A stretch of DNA of 64,000 nucleotides, from NCBI RefSeq assembly GCF_040412425.1, contig NC_089782.1, positions 44,866,322 through 44,930,321 of the forward strand, in the 5' to 3' direction. Under the pieces are notes generated by a model that was given only the letters and a program-made list of their open reading frames with translations, ran no database searches and was not told where the DNA came from. The position numbers were made by a program, and so were the translations under genes. Origin of the DNA: Macrobrachium rosenbergii (Eukaryota; Arthropoda; Malacostraca; Decapoda; Palaemonidae). How positions within the stretch are numbered: the stretch's first letter is position 1; each line of letters starts with the position of its first letter. Positions 39,501 to 48,559 of this stretch are shown here, in pieces.

Positions 39501-42500
39501 CATGAGCTTTCCTCCAGTGCTTCAGATTCCAGCTTGGATAAGAGGTGGCGAAGGCTTTTCTCTGATGAATCCTGACCTTTGAAGAGACGTATAGCGGTTA
39601 CAGATCGTTCTTCTCCACCTCCCTGTAAGCAATCAAAGAGCCTGAGCGCAATCCTCAGCTGCCTTGTAGCTTCTGGGACAACCCAGAACATTTTTCTCCT
39701 GAGCATCCAGTGGAAGAGTGCCAGTATTTGGCGCCCAAGTGCCTAGCCAGTTCCCAATTGCGCCCATTGTTGTCTTCTAGGTGCCCAGCACCTGAGCATT
39801 CAGCTCCAGTTTCCGAACGCTGGGCTCCACCTTCTGTCCACTTGGTGCCACGCTCTGGGTGTCTGGCACCACCTCTTAGTTGCCTGCTGCAATTACTTCT
39901 GCTCATGTGGAGCATGCTCCTTTGCTGGTGCCCATTCAGCGCTAACTCGATGACATTCTAGGCTTTCTTCAGAGGATGCCTGAAGTAATAAAGGACCCTC
40001 TGGACTTGTCTCCTTTCCCAATTTCTTCAGGTGATGAGGTTCTCGAACGGGCACCTACTCCCATGGCATATGCAGCTCTACTCAGATATTTCTTGGTCAC
40101 TTTTCCATCTTTCTTCTCTCCAGCTGCCCTGGCTTCTCCTGCCTCTGTTTCCTTGATGAGGAACCAGCCTGTTGAGAGTTCCAGGCTTCCTAAGATGGTA
40201 CTGTCCTCCTCGTCCAGGAAAGCCTTGAGAGATATTGGAGAGTGGCTCTCGGAGAAGAGAGAGCAGGGCGAGGCGGTCTTCTGTTCTCCACCGTCTCATC
40301 TTTCACATAGGAGATATCTCTTTTAAGCCACTGGAGAAGCTCCCTCTTTGGGAGTCGCTTCCTCCTCCCAAGGGAACTTCTCTCTGTCTTAATTGATTCG
40401 TCCAGAAGGTCAGCCTTTGAATCAGCCAAGATCATGTTCTCGTCTACAGAATTAGACCATTTAGTGAAGAATGTTTTTAAAGTATTTGAAGTATACTTAT
40501 ATTTTTAGACTGGACCGTTGTCGCTCTTGCAAAAAAAAAATCAGACTGTCTCAATCTCGCAGAGGACTTGTCTTCAGACTGGCTGGATGTGCTTTCTTGT
40601 GCAGACAAAGCCATTAGGGATGACTCCCTGGAGTTGGCTTCCTTGTTTTCCATGGGTGTACTGAAGAAAAGGGAACCTTGGTGTTCCTTCATCACCAAAG
40701 GTGTTACTTCCACCCAGAAATCTGCGCTCCTTTTATCATCTTCGTCTTTTTCCTTGAGTAGCAGTACAGGAGATAACCTTAGATCTTCAAAAGAAGTCAA
40801 CTCAAGATCTTCTGGCTTAGTCAGCTGAACGTTCCAAAGAACTAGCCTCGTTTGGTGCTAAGACGGTCTCTCCTCTACAGTAGCAGCCCTTTCGTGGCAG
40901 TAAGGCAAGATTGCAGCCCAGACCCTGCTCCAGTGTGCGCCCGGTCCGACCAATTAAAAAGGCCCCCACAAAACCTTTCGCTCATAAGTGAAGTCCGTTG
41001 AAGGAGACTCCTCCCATAGTGTCGACACCCATCGCCTTGACAGCCTACTCAGTGGGCTCAGAGAGGTATACGGCCCTTGCGGAAGAGATCTTGTCTCTTC
41101 TCAAGAAAAGAGCTATGGAGGTGGTCGAGGATGTCAGCACGGGGTTTTTACAACTGTGTGTTTGTGGTCCCATAGTCATCAAAGGGTTGGAGACCTGTCC
41201 TCGACATCAGCCCCCTGAATTTCATTGTTCAGAAAACAAAATTCAAAATGGAAATCAGTCAGTCAGTTCTGTCATCCATTCACCAGGGCAACTGGATGGT
41301 AACAATCAATATGCAGGGCGCATACTTCCATTTCCCCATACATCCAGACTCCAAGAAGTACCTCACGTTCATGTTTCAGGGCAGAGTCTTCCAGTTTTGG
41401 ACTTTGTGCTTCGGTCTCTCTACAGCTCAAGTTTTCACTAGTGTTCTTGCCCCTCTCGCAAAGTGGCTCCATCTCATGGGCATCAACGTCTCCCTGTACT
41501 TAGATGATTGGCTTCTTAGCTCTCCATCAAGAGCACAGTGCATGGAGGACCTTCGGAAAACCCTCCTCCTGGCCCAGGAGCTAGGTTTACTCATCAGCTT
41601 ACCAAAATCTCAGTTGACTCCGACTCAAGTAATTCTTTATTTTGGGATGATGGTCGACTCTCTGAGTTTGCGGGCTTTTCCGTCCCTGAAAAGAGTCCAA
41701 TCTTGCCTTCAGACGGTCCACAGTTTCCTCTCCCTCCCATCCTGTTCGGCCAACAGCTGGATGAGTCTCTTAGGAACCCTCGCATCCGTTGAGAAGTTCG
41801 TCCATCTTGGAAGACTCCACATGAGGGTACTGGAATTCTTCTTGAAGTCCAATTGGAACAGGAAAAAATACCCAGACTCGTTCGTATTACCAATAACTCC
41901 AGAAATCAAGGAGGACTTGTGGTGGTGGCTTTCAGAAAGAAGGCTTTTAGAATGGAAGTCTCTCCTTCCTCTGAACCCCAGCCTAGCTTTGCACTCAGAC
42001 GCTTCAGATCTGGGTTGGGGGCTCTTCTGAAAGACATGGAAGTTTCTGGGATTTGGTTGCCAAAAGAGAGGAACCTTCACATTAATGTGAGGGAATTGAA
42101 GGCTATCCATTTAGGTCTTCAATCATTTGCAAAAGCGACATTCAGCAAGACAGTAGCAGTCCACTCGGACAACACCACTGCTCTGTCTTGAATAAAGAAT
42201 CAGGAGGCACTCACTCCTTCTTCTATGTAGCGACGAAGGACCTCCTCTTTTGGGCAAAGAAGAGTCAAACGAAGATAGTGACGAGATTCATTCAGGGCAA
42301 GTTGAATGTGCTAGCGGATGAGCTAAGTTGCCGCAGACAGGTCTTACCCATGTAGTGGACTCTAGAGCCACAGGTATGCACTGACCTGTGGAAACTGTGG
42401 GGGAAGTCATCGATAGACCTGTTTGCAACGTCCAGGAGCCATTGCCTCCTGTTGTTTTGCTTGCCAGCCCTGGACCCTCCAGTATGGGAGATGGATGCCA

Positions 42501-45500
42501 TGCTCCAGAATTGGTCAAGCTTGGACCTGTATGCCTTCTTGCCATTCAGCATGGTCAGGGAAGTTTTGAACAAGTTTTTGAATCTCCACAATGCTGTAGT
42601 GACCCCAGTGGTTCTGTTCTGACTTCTAGTGGATTTTCCAAGACTTCTTCCACAAAGACCAAGTCTTCTCAAACAGCCGCATTTCTGACGATTCCACCGA
42701 GGTGTGTATGCTCTTGCTCTGACAGGATTCAGACTGTCAGCAGACTTGTCAGAACGAAGGGCTTTTCAAGATGAGCTGCAGAGGTGATTGCAAAGTGTAG
42801 ATGTCAGTCTTCTTCTAGGGTCTGCCAAGCTAAGTGGGTTAGTATTCCACAGCTGGTATAGAAGTCATAACATCTCTTCTACTCAAACCTCTGTGACACA
42901 GATTGCGAATTTTCTGTTTTTCTTGAGGACTTCAAGAGGTTTATCTTCTTCTACCATCAAGGGATACAGAGGCATTGAAGGTTCTGTATTTAGACACAGA
43001 GGCCTGGTTCTAGGATCTGATCAGGACATCAGCGATTTGATTGGTTCTTTGACAAAACCAAGCAAAGTATGACAAACTCATTCATCCGGAATCTGGACAT
43101 TGTCCTCAAGTGGCTCTCAGGTTCTCCATTTGAGTCCCTTTGCTACATCTCTTTTAGAGACTTGACAAGGAAAGCTCTCTTTCATCTTGCTTTGGCTACA
43201 GCCAAAAGAGTCAGTAAGCTGCAGGCCATTGATAAAAGAGTTGGATTCTCCCAAGGAGATGCGGTCTGTTCTTTTACCTTGGGTTTTCTGGCCAAGAACA
43301 AGACTCCTTCTAAGCCCTGGCCCCATTCTTTCATCATTAAGAGTTTGTTGGACACTCTTGGTCCAGAAGAAGAAGAGAACTCTTTGTCCTGTAAAAGCAT
43401 TGAGGCATTACCTGAACAGGACTGAGGGGGTCAGAGGTCCCTCAAGTAACCTCTGGTGTTCAGTAAAAAAATCCTTCCTGACTGCTTTCCAAGAATGCTA
43501 TGGTATTCTTTTTAAGAGATACTATCTCTGAGTCACACTTGAGAACTCGGGAGGACCTTTTACCTGTTTTTTAAGTTAAAGCCCACGAAATTAGAGCTGT
43601 CGCTACCTTGTTGGCTTTTAAACGTAACATGTCCATATCTGCAATTCTTCAATCAACTTTTTGGAAGTGTTTGCGACACATTATTTATGAGAAGTGGAGA
43701 CAATGTATGGTAGCTGCAATATCTTGGGTCTGTTTTCTGTGGCTGGCATGGTATTGGGAGATGAAGCATAGGAGTTATTCTCCTATTCTCTGTCTCTTCA
43801 CCCTGATATAGGCTGTCGAGTTTTGGGGAGCTGGGGGATACTGTGTACCTGGAGTACCCACCAGTCTTTTAATGGATGGGTAGTGGCTTTTTAATTTTGT
43901 GGTTGAAAGTGTTATTTTGTTGTCTTTTATTATGGTGCTGCGCCCAGGGCAAGGGCACTTATTGAAGTCTTGCTAGCCATTGGATAACTCCTTCACTGCA
44001 TAACTTTCTCTGTTGCTTTGCTAGCCATTGGAATACTGTACTCCTTTGCTACAAAGCTCCCACTGAAGTAGAGGCACTCCACGGCTATACCACCACAGGA
44101 TAAGAAGAGCACCAACCAGAGGCAATATCTTCCTGCAGTAGCTCTCTTACCAGGTAAGGTTACAACAAGCATTTTAAACAATGCTAGCCACCTTTTCTGT
44201 TTCAAAATTCTTTTCCATAATGAATTTTTTGGAGTAGAATACGTATGTCCGTACATCCCACCTCCTGTCAGTATGGGATTCAGCTGTGTAATCACTTGGT
44301 AAGTTACTTATATGAAAATGATATTTTCGAAATAAAATTAAGTTTCATATATAGTTACCAAGTAATTATGCAATCGGAACCCTCCCTCCTCCCCTCTCAT
44401 GGACATAGGGCACAAACGAATTGAGTTCTTCAGCTGTTTTGTACCTATTCTTCCCCAAGAGTGAGTGGGGCTAGTCACCTACACTAAAACAATGGAAGTG
44501 CTACCACGAATTTCAAAATTTAAGCTGCCGCAATAATTAGAAACTATAGTTTTGTAATTACTCGGTAAGTGTATATTAAACTTAATTTTATTATGAAAAT
44601 ACCATTTTAAATTTCATTATGAAAATACCATTTTTAAATGAATGAAAGGTGGGAATCTTGAAAACACTAATACCACTAGCACATAATACATAGAACAAGG
44701 AAAGGACTTGAAAAATATTTTCAGCATATTTTTCTATAAGGTTAATTTAAGAGTTTTAGAAAATGAATAGTATTGCTGAAAGGGAGATTTGTAGGTGAGA
44801 TGAGAATTAATGAAAATAATTAGAATTGCTTTGGAAGTGAGAGTTGGGAAATATTTTAGAAATGAAAGAAAAGTAAGGACTGCAGCTTACTCAGTAGAGG
44901 AAGGTTAAAAATGGTTTTAATGGAGGAAGAAGGAATTAGAATGCTTTATGTTTTGAAGAAGACTATTATGGTGAAATACAGTAAAGGAAATACATTATTT
45001 CAAAGTAAGGGAAAATGGAGGGACCTATCTGATCACAGAACTCATTCATGTAGGTTTCCTGTGATATACTGTATATGGTTTATATTTGTGGGCTATCTAT
45101 TTTGTTTTTTCTTTCACAAGTGTATCTGACTAGTATCATGATGTTTATCTGCTCCTTGCAATGCCTGAAATAGATATTGTTGTCTTGGTTTGATTATCTC
45201 GGAGGTGAGAGTTATGATAAGAATGAAAATTACCACTAAATTGTGTACACAAAAAATCATCGCTTCGTTGGAGTAAGTTACTTTTAAAGACTATCTTTAT
45301 AAGTAACTTACTCCAACAAAGGACTTAGTCCAAAATAATTTAGACTAAGTCCTTTTAGTTTAGGGTTAGATAGCAGCAGGTTGTCAGATAAAGTCGTAGG
45401 TGATGAGGCAAATATTTTATCCTTGTCCGTGAATGATAAACTTGAAGTTTTTGGATGGAATACTGACATTAAACCCTCTGTAAACTAAGCATTAGCCATG

Positions 45501-47004
45501 AAAAACTTATTTTGTCTTTCATGGAATTATTTTTAATTTGCATTGCTGTTAGAAAGGGACATGGCAACTGCCAGTAATCACTGAAGTTGGCTAGAAACCC
45601 AAGATCCTTTTATGGTGCTTGATTACTTGTGACGCAAAACCCAGGTCCTTTTGTGGTGCATGGTTAGTTATGCACTGTAACCAGAAACCCAAAATCATTT
45701 TTGGGGCTTGATTCATAGTAAACAGAAACCCAAGATTCTTTTAGGGGAAAGATCCTTTTGTATGGTTTGATGAGCAATAACTAAAAAAACAAGATCTTTT
45801 TGTGGGGTTGATTAGTGATAATTAGGAAACCCAAGATCCTTCTGTGGGTCTCAGTAATTAATAACCGGAAGCCCTAAATCCATTTGTTTGGCTTGGTAAG
45901 TGCTAACCAGAAACCCAAGATATGTGAGGCTTGATTAGTAATACTATAACTAGAAACCCAAGATCCTTTTGTAGGATGTAAATAGTAGTGACTAGAAACC
46001 AAAGATCCTATTGTAGGGATTGATTAGTACAGTAATATTAGAAATGTAAGATCTTTGCACAACCTGATTCGGCAGATAACCATAATTCCAGAGCCTGTGT
46101 TCAAAGCATTCTTGATTAGATAAAATCAGATATGCAATAATTGTCAGCAAGGTTCTTGATAGGAGTTAGAAACTTATTATTTCTCTCCCTTAAGGACTGT
46201 CTTAAGTGCAACAGTGATGACCAAAGGCACCAAAACTCACTTGTGTTTGGGAGCTTTAGATTTCTGGGTACAGAATATGAAGTCCCTTTGTATATAAAGT
46301 TTCAGTAAGTTTCACCTCAGTGCATTTGTCTCAGTAGGAAAGTAAGGTGTTGTAGGGTGAATTGTTTATTGTTTTACATATTGGTTTAGTTCACCCAATA
46401 AGGTGAAAAACAACACTTGTCTCTGTTGAAAGGCTAGTTCCTGTGGAGAAACCAAAATCATGATCTTGTAGAATGCTGGTATAAATTTTAAAAGATTTTT
46501 CTCTTATTTGTTAATACTTCATACTGTTACTGGATCTTATAAAAACATTTTAAAAGCAGCTCTACTGAAAGTGCTTTTGTTACTTTAGATGTAATTTCTT
46601 TAAGGCTAAAAGGTTTGGGTTCATCAGAAATCAAGTTTATTTTTACCTTGCACACATTTCTTTTTTTTCTGTTCATAGAAGAAGAAATAGATCCAGAGAA
46701 GAAGAAAATACTCAAAGAAATGGAAGTGAAACCCGGTATTCACGTCAGACCCAAAGACACGACTTGGAAGGATGAACAAGACCATTATAGATTGTCAGTT
46801 TCAATGATCCCAAGGAAGAAGAAGAGAATATACCGAAAGTTGAAGAGGCAAGAGAACAAGCAGTTCTGCAAAGCTGAGAATCTGCGATTGAAGAGATTAT
46901 CTATCGAGAAGGAAAAGGCAAAGAAAGCTGAAAACGTGAAGAAGAATAAAGCAAACCAAGAAAAGAAACTGTTAAAGGAGAGGACCAAGCAGAAAGCACA
47001 GTAA
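24966..47004 (+). CDS. PES1: Pescadillo homolog (BRCT-domain ribosome biogenesis protein), nine coding exons, first exon missing
   Basis: Nucleolar protein; in the known PeBoW complex with BOP1 and WDR12 it is needed for 27S/32S pre-rRNA processing and 60S subunit assembly. Exons: 24966-25199, 25479-25686, 34306-34469, 34605-34743, 34963-35108, 35835-35984, 37197-37306, 37495-37805, 46679-47004; all junctions are GT/AG and phases match, giving 1788 nt (595 residues plus stop). The pescadillo N domain shows [61 protein letters not shown] and [10 protein letters not shown]. The BRCT domain (about residues 305-410) shows [23 protein letters not shown] and [15 protein letters not shown]. An acidic stretch and a lysine-rich tail follow, as in the family. 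Human PES1 is 588 residues, so only about 8-10 N-terminal residues are missing. Two introns exceed 8.5 kb because of retrotransposons. Confidence 0.96.
25479..25686 (+). CDS. PES1: Pescadillo exon
   Basis: Acceptor GATTTCAG ends at 25478; donor GAAG|GTAATT follows 25686, phase 1. It encodes [20 protein letters not shown] through [19 protein letters not shown] and [15 protein letters not shown], the conserved middle of the N domain. Confidence 0.94.
26785..27005. mobile_element. Possible pogo-like MITE fragment
   Basis: ACAGTCATACCCAAACTTAC then GCGAGGTTAGGTTCCAGGAC resembles the terminal region of pogo/Tigger-type elements. It is followed by a short hairpin (TAACTTTTAAATGAAATTA and its mirror at 26947-26995). 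No matching right end was found. Confidence 0.45.
27451..27522. repeat. (GA)n microsatellite
   Basis: About 36 GA units inside the degenerate DIRS element, with shorter GA runs at about 27386-27407 and 27600-27616. Confidence 0.96.
27822..28385 (-). pseudogene. LINE fragment, C-terminal endonuclease-like domain, antisense
   Basis: The complement strand reads [40 protein letters not shown], then [20 protein letters not shown], and finally [20 protein letters not shown]. This is the C-terminal part found in many animal non-LTR retrotransposon polyproteins, with an RPD...IDVAIP pattern like the PD-(D/E)xK endonucleases of R2-type elements. Stops interrupt it. It is nested in the degenerate DIRS copy in reverse orientation. 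Confidence 0.72.
29160..29880 (+). pseudogene. Tyrosine recombinase remnant with internal minisatellite
   Basis: Recognisable pieces: [16 protein letters not shown] near 29180 (first Arg box), [16 protein letters not shown] near 29310 (compare CPVRALKVYLER in the other copies) and [14 protein letters not shown] near 29790 (HxxR box). Stops and the repeat at 29345-29702 interrupt it. Confidence 0.7.
29345..29702 (+). repeat. 70-bp minisatellite, five copies
   Basis: Five imperfect units of about 66-77 bp, each starting GTTAAGCCTGGA, with AAAGTTAACCTTTTG in the middle and CTTTGTCAAAG at the end. The first unit continues recombinase-like coding sequence, so the array grew out of the mobile element itself. 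Confidence 0.9.
30476..32208. other. Pescadillo intron segment, nothing recognised
   Basis: Contains a local direct duplication near 30625-30722 (GTTATGTGTATGGCCTCATA twice) but no coding or mobile-element signal. Confidence 0.55.
32209..32428. repeat. 220-bp foldback in a pescadillo intron
   Basis: The left arm (TTAATAAGCCAGT, GGTGAGTCCTGTAGGGG, GTGTACCCC, GTGCACTGTAGGCATTA) is mirrored by the right arm up to ACTGGCTTATTAATAA, centred near 32317. It is continuous with a SINE-like tail at 32430-32670, so it may be two head-to-head copies of one repeat family. Confidence 0.83.
32430..32670 (+). repeat. SINE-like repeat copy 1
   Basis: Shares with 32810-33125 the ordered blocks TAGCTGCAA, TTCATATTC, TTCCATCT, GCAGCTGTGAGGTT/TTCCTCCTGTTACAC, TTTCAACC and CCTCATAGG...CACTTGG, and ends TTCCAATTCTATGTTCTA. 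Confidence 0.72.
32810..33125 (+). repeat. SINE-like repeat copy 2
   Basis: Begins near CCGTAGGGGGATAGTGCTAT (compare GTAGGGGTTAGTGCTGTC in the foldback) and ends CTTGGCCTTTGGCCTAAAAT. Full-length relative of the copy 380 bases upstream, in the same orientation. Confidence 0.72.
33380..34050 (+). pseudogene. Possible LINE 3'-region remnant
   Basis: Near 33650 the + strand reads [15 protein letters not shown], weakly like the LLYG.E.W motif after the LINE reverse transcriptase core. Surrounding frames are full of stops. A weak assignment. Confidence 0.3.
34306..34469 (+). CDS. PES1: Pescadillo exon
   Basis: Acceptor ATCTTACAG ends at 34305. The split codon gives Val, then [19 protein letters not shown] and [16 protein letters not shown]; donor GAG|GTTTGT follows 34469. 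It joins the exon 8.6 kb upstream exactly at the family boundary [15 protein letters not shown]. Confidence 0.94.
34605..34743 (+). CDS. PES1: Pescadillo exon
   Basis: Acceptor TTTCTTGCAG ends at 34604; donor CAAG|GTATCA follows 34743, phase 1. Encodes [36 protein letters not shown] and LAADEEQ, matching the family MATFTEFY...GFVNFRLYQLLNLHYPP region. Confidence 0.94.
34963..35108 (+). CDS. PES1: Pescadillo exon (acidic linker)
   Basis: Acceptor TTCTTGCAG ends at 34962; donor TTG|GTACAG follows 35108. Encodes a charged, poorly conserved linker ([36 protein letters not shown]) between the N domain and the BRCT domain. Confidence 0.88.
35835..35984 (+). CDS. PES1: Pescadillo exon (start of BRCT)
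   Basis: Acceptor TTTTACAG ends at 35834; donor CAG|GTAAGT follows 35984; 50 codons. Encodes [20 protein letters not shown] and FVIRSFGGQ, the first strand and helix of the BRCT fold. Confidence 0.94.
35985..37196. other. Pescadillo intron, nothing notable
   Basis: 1.2 kb, AT-rich. A small hairpin at about 36522-36570 (GTACAATAACATCTGCC and its mirror) is the only structure seen. Confidence 0.6.
37197..37306 (+). CDS. PES1: Pescadillo exon (BRCT)
   Basis: Acceptor TTCTCCAG ends at 37196; donor TCAAG|GTAATG follows 37306, phase 2. Encodes [19 protein letters not shown] and [17 protein letters not shown]. Confidence 0.93.
37495..37805 (+). CDS. PES1: Pescadillo exon (BRCT end and acidic tract)
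   Basis: Acceptor TTATGCAG ends at 37494; the split codon makes Arg, then [28 protein letters not shown] and [16 protein letters not shown], followed by an acidic tract rich in EE/DE. Donor CCAG|GTTAGT follows 37805, phase 1. The conserved BRCT Trp is in PQWVYD. Confidence 0.94.
38075..38246 (+). repeat. Left inverted terminal repeat of the long DIRS element
   Basis: Reverse complement of 44405-44590. Starts with TTTTTCATATAAGTAACTT and includes ACTAGTCCGCCCACTTTC. The outer boundary is estimated from where the two arms stop matching, so the ends may be off by about ten bases. Confidence 0.85.
38290..38641. mobile_element. Pogo/Tc1-mariner-like MITE nested in the DIRS element
   Basis: A 352-bp element with terminal inverted repeats CAGTGAACCCCC and GGGGGTTTACTG, flanked by TA on both sides (38288-38289 and 38642-38643). 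The interior is rich in CGCGAAT motifs and has no transposase. TA target duplication and the CAGT termini fit the Tc1/mariner-pogo superfamily. Because it sits inside the DIRS copy it arrived later. Confidence 0.88.
38785..40840 (+). pseudogene. DIRS gag-like region
   Basis: ATG at 38785 opens [20 protein letters not shown], a short Cys-containing start, but stops soon follow. Downstream, fragments in different frames (39267-39491, 39976-40326, 40568-40828) are rich in Ser, Pro and Leu and lack a recognisable enzyme motif. Position before the RT suggests gag. The coding frame is broken many times. Confidence 0.6.
41248..42190 (+). pseudogene. DIRS reverse transcriptase and RNase H
   Basis: 41248-42030 encodes an RT with [34 protein letters not shown] and the catalytic box SLYLDDWLL, then [13 protein letters not shown], the first Asp of RNase H. 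Near 42020 the frame shifts; the frame open to 42190 continues with [17 protein letters not shown] and [12 protein letters not shown], the Glu and second Asp. The first RT catalytic Asp, expected as DLKDAY, is replaced (NMQGAY). Later pieces, [11 protein letters not shown] near 42300 and DLFATSRSH near 42420, are also typical of DIRS pol. Confidence 0.9.
42780..43760 (+). pseudogene. DIRS tyrosine recombinase, broken
   Basis: Phage-integrase-type recombinase. Visible parts: SSTIKGYRG near 42950, [18 protein letters not shown] at 43072, the first catalytic Arg region [18 protein letters not shown], then, after a frameshift near 43380, [15 protein letters not shown] and [12 protein letters not shown]. 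The HxxR box is [13 protein letters not shown] near 43580. A tyrosine follows near 43690 (IIYEKW); a clean catalytic position is not obvious. DIRS elements use this enzyme instead of a DDE integrase. Confidence 0.87.
44281..44590 (+). repeat. Internal complementary region and right inverted terminal repeat
   Basis: 44281-44380 is a self-complementary segment with its centre near 44330; 44405-44590 is the right terminal repeat. Both are needed in the accepted DIRS replication model, in which the complementary region bridges the two termini to make a circular intermediate. Confidence 0.8.
44591..45264. other. Pescadillo last intron after the DIRS element
   Basis: A TTATGAAAATACCATTTT duplication occurs just past the element end (44590-44637). 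No coding signal. Confidence 0.55.
45265..45358. repeat. Two adjacent hairpins
   Basis: GTTGGAGTAAGTTACTT is mirrored as AAGTAACTTACTCCAAC after 15 bases; at once afterwards AAAGGACTTAGTC is mirrored as GACTAAGTCCTTTT. Their join suggests a longer palindrome with an internal rearrangement. Confidence 0.75.
45588..46060 (+). repeat. Degenerate tandem repeat of about 50 bp in the last pescadillo intron
   Basis: Around eight to nine units containing AGAAACCCAAGATCCTTTT followed by TGTGGGGCTTGATTAGTAAT, diverged by substitutions and indels. No coding potential. It lies between the DIRS element and the terminal exon. Confidence 0.85.
46679..47004 (+). CDS. PES1: Pescadillo terminal exon (basic C-terminus)
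   Basis: Acceptor TCTGTTCATAG ends at 46678. Encodes [20 protein letters not shown], then a lysine/arginine-rich tail ([35 protein letters not shown]) typical of nucleolar pescadillo, with TAA at 47002-47004. It is 8.9 kb from the previous exon because of the DIRS insertion. Confidence 0.92.
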
Positions 47005-47564
47005 CTTGTTAAGTAGCTTAACCAGATTATTTAGTTATTTGTGATTATTCAGAGAATAATTAAGATATTTGTGCTATCTGTTCTATGTTATTTTATCATA
47101 AATTGAGGATATAATCAGTAACTTTTTCTTAACCTGTTCTATTTATTTTGTGCAGGACTTTTTTTTTTTCTAGCCTCTTAATTATGACTCATTAAGCTAG
47201 TGATGTTCCTCACCTGTAACACTAGATCTAGAGAGATAACAGTACTGTATTTGCAAATGTCAGAGGCATTTGAAATACTGTAAATGCTGCTGTCCAGTGA
47301 TCAACGCAGAACCCTTGCCATTTATCATAGTAATTGAAGAAGCTACAAAGGAATGCAGATGAGGGTGCCTCTGGGATTTGGTGAATACAAATGACCAAGT
47401 ATTCACAACAGAGTCTGAGGTAGAGGAAGTGGAATGTGAAAATCACTGGAAGCAAAACAAAGCTTATGGTGACTGGGAAGGAACCAAAGAAAAAAGTACA
47501 CTCAGGAAAGTGGCCATATAGTAGTTCTGAGAAGTACTGATGATTACAAAATAGACAAGAAAAA

Positions 47565-47720
47565 AAAGGGATTTTGACAAAGGAAAAATCTATTTCTGGG
47601 CTCGACCTGTGTCACCCAGTGAAATGGTTCCATTTAGCACTCATTTCTAGGTATAAGTATTGCTACATATACCAGAGAAAAAGCTATCTAGAATGCCAGG
47701 GTTACCACCCCCCGGATCGA
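47565..47720. repeat. Possible dispersed repeat
   Basis: A segment with AAAAATCTATTTCTGGGCTC and a B-box-like GGATCGAACACC near its end. It looks like an old SINE, but no second copy is in the window to confirm this. Confidence 0.3.
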
Positions 47721-47779
47721 ACACCTATAATCGTATTTTTGATGGTAAAAATGTTTTAAAAGAGTAATTAGGGAGGAGA

Positions 47780-48215
47780 AAGAACCGTGTTTTGGTAGAT
47801 TGGTTGGTCTTTCAAAGAAGTTGAAAGACCAGCAAGAAAAAGATTTGCTGGCACAACAATGAAATGGAGAGAGATTGCTAGACTACCGGTATTTAAATAT
47901 GTCCCATAATAAGAGTAGAGATTTGCATTTGATACACTTAGCGTAAGGGCAATGACAAAGAATGTGAAGATGTTGAAAATGTAGGAAATGTATCCCAAGA
48001 CTGGAAATCAAGATTTCAAGGACTTAGATGGTTGGACATGTTTGAGAAGGGATGAGGAACAGTTGGGCAGAAAATTAGTAGGACGAAACCTTGTAGGATG
48101 GCCCAGGAAATCATGGATGAAGGGGATTGCTGAAGACCTAGGCATGACAGGAGTAAAGACAGATAGCATACAAGACAGAAGAGAATGGAGAGAACACATT
48201 TCATTAGTGTAAAGA
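47780..48215 (+). pseudogene. LINE 3' end remnant
   Basis: Near 48025 one frame reads LRWLDMFEKG and the next gives VGRNLVGWPRKSWMKGIAED then LGMTGVKTDSIQDRREWREH. This is the usual C-terminal end of LINE polyproteins (LRWFGHVERM ... GRPRKRWMD). At least one frameshift is present. It begins about 0.8 kb after the pescadillo stop. Confidence 0.7.
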
Positions 48216-48559
48216 AAATTGCAGAGTTCCTGTGCTTTACTCAAATATTCGAGGCTTACGGTAAAATTTTATTGATCTCCAGAATTGTGCCTATAATTAT
48301 GATTTGATGTTATTATGTGCAACTGGTAAGTAGTAAAAAGTCAAAGGTTGAATTTTTAATCCCAGAGTTTGATGGCCTTGATTTTATTTATGATTGTAAC
48401 GTCCCACATGCGCAAGGTATGGCTGTATGCACCAAGTCTTTGTTATAAGATTTTCAGTAAGTTCTACAGTGTTTATGTATTTGCTGTTTACCACAATCCA
48501 AATATTGATGATTCTATATATGACTGTCTCTAGGAGGATTAGTATGGTTCAGTCACAGG

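Larger units (their letters stand above)
38075..44590 (+). mobile_element. DIRS-like tyrosine-recombinase retrotransposon, long but degenerate
   Basis: Inverted termini of about 170 bp: 38075-38246 and 44405-44590 are reverse complements with moderate divergence (shared cores ACTATAGTTTCTAAT, CATTGTTTTAGTGTAGGTGA, GGGGAAGAATAGGTA). Just inside the right end, 44281-44380 is a self-complementary segment (ACTTGGTAAGTTACTTATATG against ATATAGTTACCAAGT) that resembles the internal complementary region of DIRS elements. In between lie gag-like, RT-RNase H and tyrosine recombinase regions in the order known for DIRS. It lies in sense orientation in the last pescadillo intron. Several frameshifts and stops show that it is inactive, and a MITE is inserted near its left end. 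Confidence 0.9.

Noticed and set aside
39314..39915. Reverse-strand ORFs across the DIRS gag region
   Set aside because: Shadow frames of a degenerate forward-oriented mobile element.
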